Shown: positions 54,481-64,000 of the stretch, one piece after another | Position numbering within the stretch: position 1 is the first letter of the stretch | Layout: the number at the start of each line of letters is the position of its first letter | Source: Escallonia rubra | Taxonomy: Eukaryota > Streptophyta > Magnoliopsida > Escalloniales > Escalloniaceae | Reading direction: 5' to 3' | DNA: 64,000 nt | Assembly: GCA_033065855.1 (NCBI GenBank) | Contig: JAVXUO010002709.1 | Coordinates: 1 to 64,000 of the forward strand | Notes under the pieces: model-generated | Told to the model about the DNA's origin: nothing | The model's database searches: none | The model's input: the letters and a program-made list of their open reading frames with translations, nothing else | Program-made: the position numbers and the translations under genes

Positions 54481-56228
54481 CTCCCCCTCAAACTTGGCTG
54501 CTGCATGTACGAACAAAGGCCAAGTTTGGTGCGCAAACATTGAAAAGCATCCCGAGACAAAGGCTTGGTGAAAATATCAGCAAGTTGCTGATTGGAAGAG
54601 ACAAATCGAGTGACAAGGGATCCAAGAGCTACCTTCTCACGTACAAAGTGATAGTCCACCTCAATGTGTTTAGTTCGTGCGTGAAAAACCGGATTAATAG
54701 ACATGTAAAGAGCAGCAAGGTTATCACAAAATAAAGTTGCTGGATGATGTTGAACTATGCCAATGTCACGAAGAATGAAGGAGAGCCATGTTAGTTCAGC
54801 GGTTGTAGAAGCCATGGCACGGTACTCAAGCTTCAGCACTTGAGCGAGCAACAATTGATTGTTTCTTTGCACTCCAAGAGATACAGTTTGAACCAAGAAA
54901 CGTGCAAAAGCCCGTGGTTGATCGCCTTGAAGAGGGACAACCGGCCCAGTCTGCACCACAAAAGGCATAGAGGTCAAGACTACTAGCAGATCGAATTTGA
55001 AGTCCAAGTTGAGTAGTGCCTTTGACATATCGCAATATACGTTTCATTAACTGAAAAGCTGCTTGAGTTGGACGATGCATGTGTTGACAGACGACGTTTA
55101 TTGCATACGAAAGATCAGGCCGAGTCATAGTAAGATATTGAAGGCCGCCAACAATGCTCCGAAACAAAGTTGGGTCATGGAAGAGAGAATCTTTATTTTT
55201 TAAGGAGAACGACTTGGGAGCCATGGGATTAGCTATTTGTTTGCTGTCAACCATCATAGCATGCTGCAAAAGATCACCAGCATACTTGGATTGATGAAGA
55301 AAGAGGCCATCAGGAGTGCAATTAACTTGAATACCTAAAAAGAAATGAAGGGGACCCAAGTCCTTCATAGAGAACATCCGTCCAAGATCTATTGTAAATT
55401 CATCCAAAAGAGCATTGTTATTTCCAGTCAATATCATATCGTCAACATATAATAAGAGAATCATGATTTGATTTTCGTGACGATAAACAAATAGGGATGA
55501 GTCTGCAACACTGCAAAAGAAGCCATATGAGATAAAAAAAACAAGCTAAATCGGTCGAACCATGCCCGTGGAGCCTGTTTGAGATCGTAAAGAGCCTTTT
55601 TAAGATAGCAAACATGGTCAGGTTGATGCTTGTCAATAAAACCCGGTGGCTGCTCCATGAACACTTCTTCATATAGAAGACCATGTAAAAATGCATTTCT
55701 GACGTCAAGTTGACAAATAGACCAGAGACGCACTGTTGCATAAGTAAGAACAACTCTAATAGTCCCAAGCTTAATGACAGGACTAAAAGTTTCAGAAAAA
55801 TCTATGCCTTCTTGTTGATTATAGCCCTTTGCCACAAGACGAGCTTTCAATCTATCAAGAGATCCATCAGCTTAAAGCTTTGTCTTGAATATCCAATGAC
55901 AACCCACAAAGTTAAAGGAAGAACGGCGAGGCACCAAATCCCATGTGTCATTAGCTGTAAGAGCCTGCATTTCTTCAACCATAGCTTGTTTCCACCCTGG
56001 ATGTTTAAGGGCAGATTTCACTGTCTTGGGTTCTTGGAGAATGGTTGAAAGAATGAGAGCATACTTGGGATTGGCTTTGACAATACCAGCTTTACTTCTA
56101 GTTATCATGGGGTGCGAAAGAGCACATGAAGATTGAGATGAAGGACTAGCATCAAGGTTGGAATTAGATGTTGGAGTAGTAGAAGTAGTACTGGGTATTG
56201 TAATGGGTGAGGTTGAATTAGGGACCAC
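54366..56228 (-). pseudogene. Copia reverse transcriptase-RNase H, broken
   Basis: Three frames must be combined. Segment 56228-55461 has the pre-RT region, an in-frame TAA at about 55872 and the RT start (CQLDVRNAFLHG). Segment 55464-54826 has the catalytic YVDDMIL and the RT thumb. Segment 55028-54366 has the RNase H end (FCDNLAALYMS, ARTKHIEVDYHFVRE). Frameshifts lie near 55470-55510 and 54830. The last frame runs through the polypurine tract into the LTR. Confidence 0.92.
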
Positions 56229-56251
56229 AAGTGGTTCTCCAGATTGTGGCC

Positions 56252-57460
56252 CTAAACCAAGATGACTAATCTCAGGTTAGTAGATGGAGATAAAATGGGC
56301 AGCTGGTCTCTTGTTTGGTCAAGAGCTAGTGGATCTCCTGTGAAAAACCGAGCTCGCTCCAATGCTGAAAATTGGTCTTCTTGCGTTGGAATATCAACTG
56401 GTTGTGCAATTTGTGGAGAAATCCACTCTGTAAATGTAGAGAGCTCACCCTCAACCTGTTCTGGTACAACCTGTTCTTGTAAGCAAGTTGGAGAGGTCAA
56501 TGAAAATGGAAAGATTGTTTCATCAAAGACTACATGTCTTGATATATATACTCTATTTGTTGGACGATGGAAGCATCGATAACCCTTGTGCTTATCACTG
56601 TAACCCAAGAAGACGCATGGTAACGATCTAGGAGCCAATTTGTCATGAGCATACGGTCGCAAATATGGATAGCATAGAGATCCAAAGATACGCAACATAG
56701 AATAATCTGGTTTTCTGGAAAATAACAGTTCATAAGGACTCATCATTTTCATCGCAGGAGATGGCAAACAGTTAATCAAGAAAATGATCGTAGAGAAAGC
56801 TTCTACCCAGAAACGCCGAGGGACGGAGCCTTGAAAAAGAATAGCAAGACCAAGTTCAACTATATGGCGATGCTTGTGTTCGACGACGCCATTTTGTTGC
56901 GGTGTCATTGGACATGAAATCTGATTAATAATCCCACAACTTGCAAGATGATTAAGAAAGTCCCGCTTTGAGAATTCTCCTCCTCCGTCTTCTTGAAAGC
57001 TTTTTATTTTTCGATCAAACTGTGTCTCGACTAATTTTTGAAAAAGAAGAAAATTATCAAAGAATTCAGATTTTCTTTTCAATGGATAAAACCAACTGAA
57101 TCTTGAATAGTCATCAATAAACACCACATAATACTTGAAACCTTGAACAGACAAGGTAGGGGCTGGTCCCCAAAGATCACAATGTACTTTTTCGAGAGGT
57201 ACATTTGATTTATGATTGGAAATGCTAAACGGAAGACGACAACTTTTACTCATCTGACAACTCATGCACAAACCATGAGACTTTTTGTTAATAGAAATAA
57301 GCCTATTACTTGGGAGGAATTGCAGAACTCTTGCTTGTGGATGCCCCGGCCTTTTGTGCCAAGTAACTTCATCCACTGTCCGAAAAACGAGTTGAAAAAT
57401 TGGCTTGTAATTGCTGATCTTCCAGGGCATAAAGACCTCATTTTCTACTCCCCTTTGCAA
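56252..57460 (-). pseudogene. Copia integrase, frame-shifted
   Basis: A 400-codon frame with a GAG-pre-integrase block (TWHKRPGHPQARVLQF), the zinc-binding His/Cys set and the integrase core (HCDLWGPAP, EDGGGEFSKRDF, PQQNGVVEHKHRHIVELG), then the C-terminal GYSDKHKGYRC region. The frame is offset from gag-protease by an indel in a G run near 57450 and ends at a stop 24 bp before the following pol frame. Confidence 0.92.
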
Positions 57461-58736
57461 GAACTTTGTTGGTCCGTAGTTCCTTTATCACAAATCCGTT
57501 ACCATCAAACTCAAATGAACATGGATAATCATTGGTGAGTTGTGAAACAGATAAGAGACTCTTTTGAATATGAGGAACAACTAGCACATCTTTTAATGGG
57601 ATTACAGAATGTCCACTTTTAATCTTTTCATCACCAATATGAGAGATGTGTAGTTTATTTCCATTTCCTACCATTACTGAATCTGAACCTTGATAACGAA
57701 CCAAATTAGAGAGTTTACCTGGATCTTCAGTTATGTGAGCAGTTGCGCCAGTATCCGAAAACCATTCAAAATCTTGAGAGTCTGTAACATGCATTGCTGC
57801 TAGGGCCTTAGGAATATCAGTGGCTTGGAATGAGTGATTGAACCTATGCCAACACTTGAGAGCCTCGTGCCCTTTCTTGTTACAGATTTGACAGATTTGT
57901 GGATGGCCTTCGGGATTTGCAGCATTGTTCTTAGGTTGAGACTGAGGCGGAAAAGAAGATCGAAATTGACTTTGTCCGGTTTGAAGAAAACCTTTTCCCT
58001 TTGACGTGAAATAGGAATTTCCACCTTTCTTGTTGGTATTTTTGGTACCATTTGATGTTCTCTGGCTATAGTATACCATGGAGTGATTAAATGATTCACT
58101 ATGATGTCCTTTATTCCTAAGCTCATGGCTTTGGAGTAAAGGAATCAAATCAGCATATGATGGTACAGGTGGTTTTAACATTGTGGTGGCAAAGGAATCA
58201 TACTTTGGACCAAGTCCACTCAACAACCAAAAAACTTTATTTTGATCAGTAAGAGGCTTTCTAATAGCATTCAATTGATCACAGGTCTTCTTGAAATCAC
58301 GTAGATGATTAGACAAAGAAGCATTACCTTTCTTTACCTGAAGTTGAGCCAAAAGTTCGAACTCTCTAGCTTGAGAATTCTGAGAAAAAGCATCCCCAAG
58401 GGCTTTCCACACATCGGCGGAAGTCTTAAGGCCAACGACAACACCTAGAGCCTCTTCAGAAAGCGTCCCGGTGATCCATGCTTTTACTAAGCGATCCGTA
58501 CGAACCCATGACGTAAAGTCTGGATTCGAAACTCTCTGATTTCCATCAGATGAGTTCACTTCAGAATCAGGTGCAATAATGTCCCCATTGATGAAGCCTA
58601 AAAAATCTTGGCTTTCAATTAAGGACATCATTTGCGTCTCCCACAACAGGTAATTGCTTGTACTCAGTTTGAGGGAAACAAAATTTGCCACGTTCAAGTT
58701 GCAAGGATAAGCATACTTGACTGATGAGGTAGACAT
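57438..58736 (-). CDS. Copia gag-protease part, 432 aa
   Basis: Begins MSTSSVKYAYPCNLNVANFV. It contains the copia gag domain (NYLLWETQMMSLIESQDFLG), a CCHC zinc knuckle (CQICNKKGHEALKC, residue ~285) and the aspartic-protease active site (WFSDTGATAHI). It ends by frameshift into a stop at 57438, where the integrase frame takes over. Gag would form the particle and the protease would mature it. The gag part is intact. Confidence 0.93.
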   Translation of the reverse strand: MSTSSVKYAYPCNLNVANFVSLKLSTSNYLLWETQMMSLIESQDFLGFINGDIIAPDSEVNSSDGNQRVSNPDFTSWVRTDRLVKAWITGTLSEEALGVVVGLKTSADVWKALGDAFSQNSQAREFELLAQLQVKKGNASLSNHLRDFKKTCDQLNAIRKPLTDQNKVFWLLSGLGPKYDSFATTMLKPPVPSYADLIPLLQSHELRNKGHHSESFNHSMVYYSQRTSNGTKNTNKKGGNSYFTSKGKGFLQTGQSQFRSSFPPQSQPKNNAANPEGHPQICQICNKKGHEALKCWHRFNHSFQATDIPKALAAMHVTDSQDFEWFSDTGATAHITEDPGKLSNLVRYQGSDSVMVGNGNKLHISHIGDEKIKSGHSVIPLKDVLVVPHIQKSLLSVSQLTNDYPCSFEFDGNGFVIKELRTNKVLAKGSRK

Positions 58737-58780
58737 TTTGGCTGAATTTGTTACTATGAGAAGGTCAGAGTCCTCTTAGA

Positions 58781-58793
58781 GGCTCTGATACCA
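58781..58793 (-). promoter_or_regulatory. Primer-binding site for initiator tRNA-Met
   Basis: On the minus strand TGGTATCAGAGCC directly follows the 5' LTR, complementary to the 3' end of plant initiator methionine tRNA. This fixes element polarity. Confidence 0.95.
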
Positions 58794-59057
58794 TGAAGAA
58801 AATATCAATGATGTTTGAAATTTGTCTCAAAATTACATCTAAAGTCTTCAAAATCTCTTGTATATATACACACGAATTCTAGAGTTCTAATTAAAGCTAC
58901 AAGGCAGCTACATAATTTGAATTATAAACTGCATATCTGATCTTATCCTATTTTCTTGGAGAGATCTGATCTTATCCTATTTTCTTGGGAGAGATGGTTA
59001 GTTGCCATTTCTTCTGAATCAATCTGATTTGGATCAGTTTGATTTAAATCTTCATTA
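58794..59057 (-). repeat. Copia 5' LTR (element on minus strand)
   Basis: Same sequence as 54221-54480 except for four base changes and an extra ttaa. Confidence 0.95.
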
Positions 59058-59062
59058 ACTTG

Positions 59063-59545
59063 AACCTTCCGAAACTTTTTATGCCGGCCGTCAAATCGTT
59101 TTCATTCCTACTGATTAGACTTCTCAGGTCGGTCCTGCGTGGGCCATTTTGTCCAGTTAACTGACGAAATGACCCATAGATGGTGAACCAGACAGGGTCC
59201 CAACAATTTTTTTCTTTTGTCCTGCCAAGTGCCAAGGTGTTGGTTTCGCAGTGGCCCAACACACGGAGGCCCTTTGGCAATAACTGATTGAGCGAGTGGT
59301 CTGTGCTCCAAAGTATCCAAAGTACGTGAGTCCCAGATCAACAATCATCCAGTGTGGTGCGAGAACCCTTGATCTCTAATCATCGCATCTGGGTGCCAAC
59401 ACGATGCCCCTTGCCTGTTTTTAGAAACAATCGCAGGTAAATGCAATTCAAAGCTTGATGGGAATGGCCTAGTAGTTATGCAGATCTACTCTGATTCATG
59501 TTGTTTGTAATGTTGGTCGTTAACCCGTTGCGATCCTCCCACTTT
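59063..59545. other. No gene recognised
   Basis: Mixed-composition DNA between the copia insertion site and the pararetroviral fragment. It is probably the host or older element into which copia inserted. Confidence 0.4.
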
Positions 59546-59549
59546 ATCC

Positions 59550-61784
59550 ATGTTTGGGATCACGTACCTAAAAAATTGGAGTATATGGACAAGACCTAGG
59601 AGTTGTCCTGCTTTCTATGTCAATAAACATGCTGAGAAAGAACGAGGGGTTCCTCATCTCGTTATAAAATATAAACCTCTAAACAAAGCTTTGAGATTGA
59701 TTCGATGTCCGACTCCCAACAAAAAAGGTTTGTTAAATGGGCTTAATAAAGCCATTATTTTTTCAAATTTCGATATGAAATCTGGATTTTGGCAAATCTA
59801 AATCAATGAAAAAGATTGGTACAAAACTGCTTTTACCCTACCATTTGGTCATTTTGAATGGAATGTAATGACTTTCGACTTGAAAAATGCTCCTTCTAAG
59901 TTCCATAACGTTATGAATAACATTTTATATGCTTATTTGGATTTTTCAATTGTTTATATAGATGATGTTCTAATTTATTCCCAATCAATAGATCAACATT
60001 GGAAACATCTGAATACTTTTTTAAGGTCATCCAACATAATGGTTTAGTTGTTTTTGCCAAAAAGATTTGTCTCTTCCAGACCAAAATAAGATTTCTTGGT
60101 CACAACGTTCAAATGGGATCAATTATTCCCATTGACAGAGCAATTGAATTTACGTCTAAATTTTCTGACAAAATTACAGAAAAAATTCAAGTGCAAAGAT
60201 ATTTAGGAAGTCTTAATTATATTGCAGACTTCTACCATGAAAGGTATGAAGGTACAGAGATTTTATATTACCGATTATAGTAAAATCCACAATCTCGGTC
60301 TAATGACCATACTCAAGCTGTTCGTCGGATTAAGCTTAAAGCTAAATCCTTACCTTGTTTCTGCCTTCTTTTACCTGAAGCATATAAAATTGTTGAAACC
60401 GATGCTTCTGATTTTGGTTATGAGGTATCTTAAAACAAAAAAATTAAAATAAAGAACAATTAGTTCGTTTTACTTCAGGTGTATGGAATTCTTTCAATAG
60501 TCAATTGTATCCTCAAATTTGAAGGAGATATTTTAAACCAAGAGTTCTTATTGCAAATTGACTGTAAAGCTGCTAAAGATGTTAAAAAATATTGCTTCAA
60601 AACAAATTTTTGCTCAATGGCAAGCTTTGCTTTCTTCTTTTGATTTTCAAATAAAATTTATTAAAGGGGAACATAATTCTTTCCTTCATTTTTTAACCAA
60701 AGAATTTTTACAAGGAAAATGACTCCTCCAAAATCAAGTGTGCAAGTATCTGGCAAAGGGTTACATCCACGTGGAAATATCTGCTACAATTCAAAGCATA
60801 TGGAGAAATCTATTACTTCAACCTCACAAAATGAAGATATGTTTGAAGCTTCCTCATACAATACCCATTCCCAGTTATGGGATGTCATCATCATAGACGA
60901 CGAGGAAGCCAATCTACCATCTATTGAGGTAGCAAAAAATTATTTTAACAAAAGTTAGGCAATTCTGCAACGAGCATCTGGAAATTCTATAGAATATTAC
61001 GAAGAAATTCTCCAGGTCACAAAATCTGTGATATTTACACATAATTACGAGAAAAATTCCTCATATCATGACAAAGATTTTTTCTATCAATTTTCAAAAT
61101 TAGAAATATTGAAATTTATACCAAAGCGGCAATGGGGAATTGACCCCACAAGGACAAGAGACCTCACAGCATAATTCTCTCCAAGACAATTCAATTACTT
61201 TGATTATATTGATGCTTGGAACAATGTTTTATTCTACCAAAACTCTAGGCATAAGCACTCCTGGTTTCTTTTCTTCTCCAAAACATTTAATGGTGTATTC
61301 CCAAATTGGGTTGGAGAATGGTGGTTCCAATCTGGACCTGAAATAACAGAATGGCCTCCTCAAATTGAAAAGGCATATAAATTATATGCATCAGTAATAA
61401 GAGGTGAACAACCCAACTTACAATTCCTAGCAGAATTTAGTATCCATTGGATACTATGTTGGCAATATGCCATACAACCGGGTAATGGAACCCTTGACTA
61501 TCCACCAAGGTTAGTTAGACAATTTGGATCCAAATGGTGGTATAAGTTCAACTACAATCACTGCACAATTGAATCGATTATTCAAAGATTTCCAGCATTA
61601 GCAGCTCCAAGACAAAATCAACTCAGCCCAACCACTAGCACTAAGGCCCTTATGTCAGAAGCTAAATTTTTGAGGCGCAAGAATGAAATTCTCATCCGTA
61701 TCACTGAGGAACAACCTTATTTAACTAAGGAACAATTATTCCAAACTATTGCCATTGAACTCCTCAAGAAAGGGAAAGATGATG
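59550..61784 (+). mobile_element. Endogenous pararetrovirus fragment (Caulimoviridae-like), decayed
   Basis: The plus strand carries a reverse-transcriptase region of caulimovirid type (about 59610-59995). Recognisable features are the FDMKSGFWQI block, PFGHFEWN and the catalytic YIDD motif near 59957. RNase-H-like sequence follows to about 60720, and then two downstream coding stretches (about 60719-61170 and 61170-61784) of the kind that follow polymerase in petuvirus/solendovirus-like integrated copies. At least one stop interrupts RT near 59800, and several frameshifts break the rest, so it cannot express a whole polyprotein. No movement-protein or coat-protein region is visible. The group name is inferred from motif wording and gene order. 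Confidence 0.8.
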
Positions 61785-61914
61785 TCAATAAGAGGTACTT
61801 CTCTACGAGCTACCAATGGTGGAAGATGGTGGAGGCCAACAAGAATGCGTAGCAACAGTGTTAGGTGACTTGGGAATAGTTCAATGAGTTGTTCAATAAG
61901 AGGTACTTCTCTAC
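61785..61914 (+). repeat. 22-bp direct repeat at the pararetrovirus/gypsy junction
   Basis: The string tcaataagaggtacttctct plus ac occurs at 61785-61806 and again at 61893-61914, 108 bp apart. The second copy is in gag context (NELFNKRYFST). The first joins pararetroviral sequence to another gag-like block (YQWWKMVEANKNA). It marks a local duplication or recombination joint. Confidence 0.75.
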
Positions 61915-63265
61915 ACCGTGAGTATATGTTGAGAGAGTTTGCCAACATAAACCAAGCAGACGGGGAGACTATGAATGAAGATGAGATGAGGTTTTCACGA
62001 TTGGCCAGATTTGCAGACATGATGCTACCGATCGAGGCCGACAGGTGTCAAAAATTTGAGTGGGGGCTTAGGTGTGGTTTGAGGGATGGAGTAATCTTGT
62101 CTCGGTTGTCGAGCTACGTGGACTGCGTGGATCAGGCACGTGCATTAGAATAGTCCAAATCCAATAATAAAAAGAGGCTTGAGCAGTGCCAAGGTGGCCA
62201 GAAGAGGGACATACAAGAAGGTAGGTCCTCAGACGCTGACTTTTGCACCGCATCGGGGTGCTCATAGTCAGAGGATTGGACGAAATTAGAGATCCAGATC
62301 CACTTCACATCAAGGATCTAGACCTGGACAGAGTTCTGGGGGTCGACTAGTGTAGAACATGGGTTATAGGGGTGCACAGAGTGAGGGAGCTAGATTGGCA
62401 CAGAGTTTTGGGTTCAGATCGCCACCTAGGCCTGGGCATCAATTTACACAGAGTGCAGGTCCGGGTATCAGGACAATTCTCAGGCCGCTCCTTGTTCTAC
62501 GTGTAGGAAAAACCATGCGATAAACCATGTTATAAATTTACTGGGGGATGCTACAAGTGTGTGAGCACAGAACACCGGGCTCGAGATTGCCCATCGGCCT
62601 GGGAGAATCAGCCAGCTTTTCGTCGCGCGCCTACAGCCATTGCGGCGACGAGCAGTGCTCCTCGTCAAGGAGGAGGACAGAGTCAACAAGGCCATACTCA
62701 ACAGTCTTAATAGGGGTAAAGGCCCAGGACGTCAGCCCGTCTATTCTCTATCTCTGCCAAGGATGCTGCGACATCCAATGATGTGCCTTCAGATACACTT
62801 CAAGTAAACTCACTAGATGCTCGTGTATTGTTAGACTCGGGAGTACCATACTCTTTTGTACCACCTACATTTGCACGGTGATTGAAGGTGAAAACCCAAC
62901 CTTTAGAGATTGACCTCACGATAGGCACTTCGTTGGGAGAGTCCTTAATAGTATCAACGGCTCTTTGTGATTGTAACATTCACGTTGGGGATAGAGATCT
63001 TCCCGTGGACCTCATCCTCTTAGCTATTCGTGACTTTGACATGATATTAGGCATGGATTGGTTATATGCCAATCATGCATCTTTAGATTGTCATGGAAAA
63101 GTAGTTTGTTTTGATATTCCGAGGCAGTCTAAGTTTGTTTATCATGGGTCTAAACCGAATGGGCTGGTTAGTATCCTTTTGGCTATCAAAATGCAATGAT
63201 TACTGCGATGAGCTTGTCAGGGATATATAGCACATGTTATTGATACGAGCCAGAATGGTCCTGAG

Positions 63266-64000
63266 TTGACGTCTATTCCTGTGGTAGAGCAGTATCCGAA
63301 TGTCTTTCCTGAAAAGTTGCCACAGGAGCCCATAGATTATGAGATAGAGTTTGTGATCAACCTTGTTCCGAGTTCGGAGCATATATCTAAGGCACCATAT
63401 CGTATGGCTCCACTAGATCTGAGGGAGCTGAAGGAGCAGTTGCAGGAGTTACTAGATTGGGGGTTCATACATCCCAGCGTATCCCCATGAGATGTTCCAG
63501 TCCTCTTTGTGAATAAGAAGGACGGTACACTAAGACTCTGTATCGATTACAGAGAGTTAAACAAGATTACGATCCGTAAAAAGTACCCATGTCCCCGTAT
63601 TGAAGATTTTTTTTATCAGCTTTAAGGTGCTTGTTACTTTTCAAAGTTCGACTTAAGGTCAGGATATCATCAATTGAAGGTAAGAGACTAGGATATATCG
63701 AAGACAGTGTTCCAGACATGCTATGGGCCCTACGAGTTTGTTGTTATGCCTTTTGGTTTAATGAATGCCCTAGGAGCTTTTATGGATCTGATGAACAGGG
63801 TTTTCATAGACTATTTAGGTCAATTTTTCATCGTGTTCATCGATGATATTCTAGTATACTCAAGGTCGGAGGAGGAGCATAGGGAACAATTGAGGCTAGT
63901 GTTGTAACGGCTAAGAGATCACAAGTTATACGCGAAACTCTCAAAGTGCAAATTTTGGTTGTAGTAGGTTGGTTTCCTTGGACACGTGGTATCAAAGAAT
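63266..64000 (+). pseudogene. Ty3/gypsy reverse transcriptase, broken
   Basis: The RT domain has intact motif wording but stops at about 63488 (TGA), 63625 (TAA), 63689 (TAG), 63905 (TAA) and 63964 (TAG). The catalytic FIDD is at about 63838. The rest of pol lies beyond the window. Confidence 0.9.

Larger units (their letters stand above)
54221..59057 (-). mobile_element. Ty1/copia LTR retrotransposon, near-complete
   Basis: LTRs of 260 and 264 bp bound the element, with a perfect 5-bp target duplication acttg (54216-54220 and 59058-59062). On the minus strand the order is LTR, primer-binding site, gag-protease, integrase, reverse transcriptase-RNase H, polypurine tract, LTR, which is the copia order. 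The gag and pol wording suggests the Ale/Retrofit group (inferred). LTRs differ by four substitutions and one 4-bp gap, yet the coding region has four frameshifts and one stop. Confidence 0.96.
61785..64000 (+). mobile_element. Ty3/gypsy (Tekay/Del-like) gag-pol, decayed, runs off the edge
   Basis: In order, with many stops and frameshifts, there is a gag block (EYMLREFANINQADGETMNE, about 61920), a CCHC-like knuckle with its second cysteine region HRARDCPS (about 62555), a retropepsin-like domain (VLLDSG near 62830, then DMILGMDWLYANHASL near 63040), and reverse transcriptase ([57 protein letters not shown] near 63840). The element continues past 64000. The wording fits the Tekay/Del chromovirus group. 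No LTR is in the window. Confidence 0.9.

Noticed and set aside
58781..58793. tRNA-Met gene fragment
   Set aside because: It is the 13-base primer-binding site of the copia element, with no tRNA cloverleaf around it.

Overview
This is nuclear DNA of a flowering plant, probably a eudicot. The evidence is GT-AG introns, a nuclear mitochondrial-ribosomal gene, a DYW-class PPR editing factor and a high load of plant transposons. Only three loci look like ordinary host genes: a small membrane-protein gene (10870-11216, +), mitochondrial ribosomal protein mS33 (48884-49622, +) and an OTP84-like organelle RNA-editing factor (50111-52720, -). Most of the rest is mobile DNA, often nested or side by side.

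Left part (1-25 kb). Tandem repeats (0.4-1.4 kb) and a 267-bp foldback precede a CACTA (En/Spm) transposon whose right end is at 8303. It carries a TNPD-like transposase with one frameshift and an intact second (TNPA/Ptta-type) gene. After a gypsy-LTR-like stretch and the small host gene come three hAT elements with CAGGGGCGG-type ends and long G homopolymers, one hAT with TAGGGGTG-type ends, a Stowaway-type MITE, and a Pack-MULE (20773-22013) with ~0.2-kb terminal inverted repeats, a perfect 10-bp target duplication and an intact captured 188-codon ORF.

Middle part (24.5-43 kb). A GRF zinc-finger remnant and a decayed Ty1/copia element lead into a cluster of three related inverted-repeat elements marked by a palindrome TCCGCTACAT/ATGTAGCGGA. 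Each holds a different piece of a host gene: MATE transporter exons, the N-terminus of an SMXL (D53-like) gene, and the promoter, leader and first 48 codons of an ASYMMETRIC LEAVES1/PHANTASTICA gene. Between the second and third lies the most striking object, a 10.6-kb Mutator-like element (30814-41432) with 2-2.5-kb terminal inverted repeats. It has two apparently intact convergent genes: a 766-residue FAR1-type MULE transposase and a 914-residue plant-mobile-domain/Ulp1 peptidase fusion with a complete His-Asp-Gln-Cys set. Each inverted repeat appears to carry the same TATA box and untranslated first exon, so one duplicated promoter could feed both genes.

Right part (45-64 kb). The two convergent host genes (mS33 and the OTP84-like gene) are followed by a MITE, a 4.8-kb Ty1/copia element on the minus strand (near-identical LTRs, 5-bp target duplication, several coding lesions), a broken endogenous pararetrovirus (Caulimoviridae-like) fragment, and a decayed Ty3/gypsy (Tekay/Del-like) element that runs off the right edge.

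All exon boundaries and family names here come from reading the sequence and remembered family features. No alignment or database search was run.
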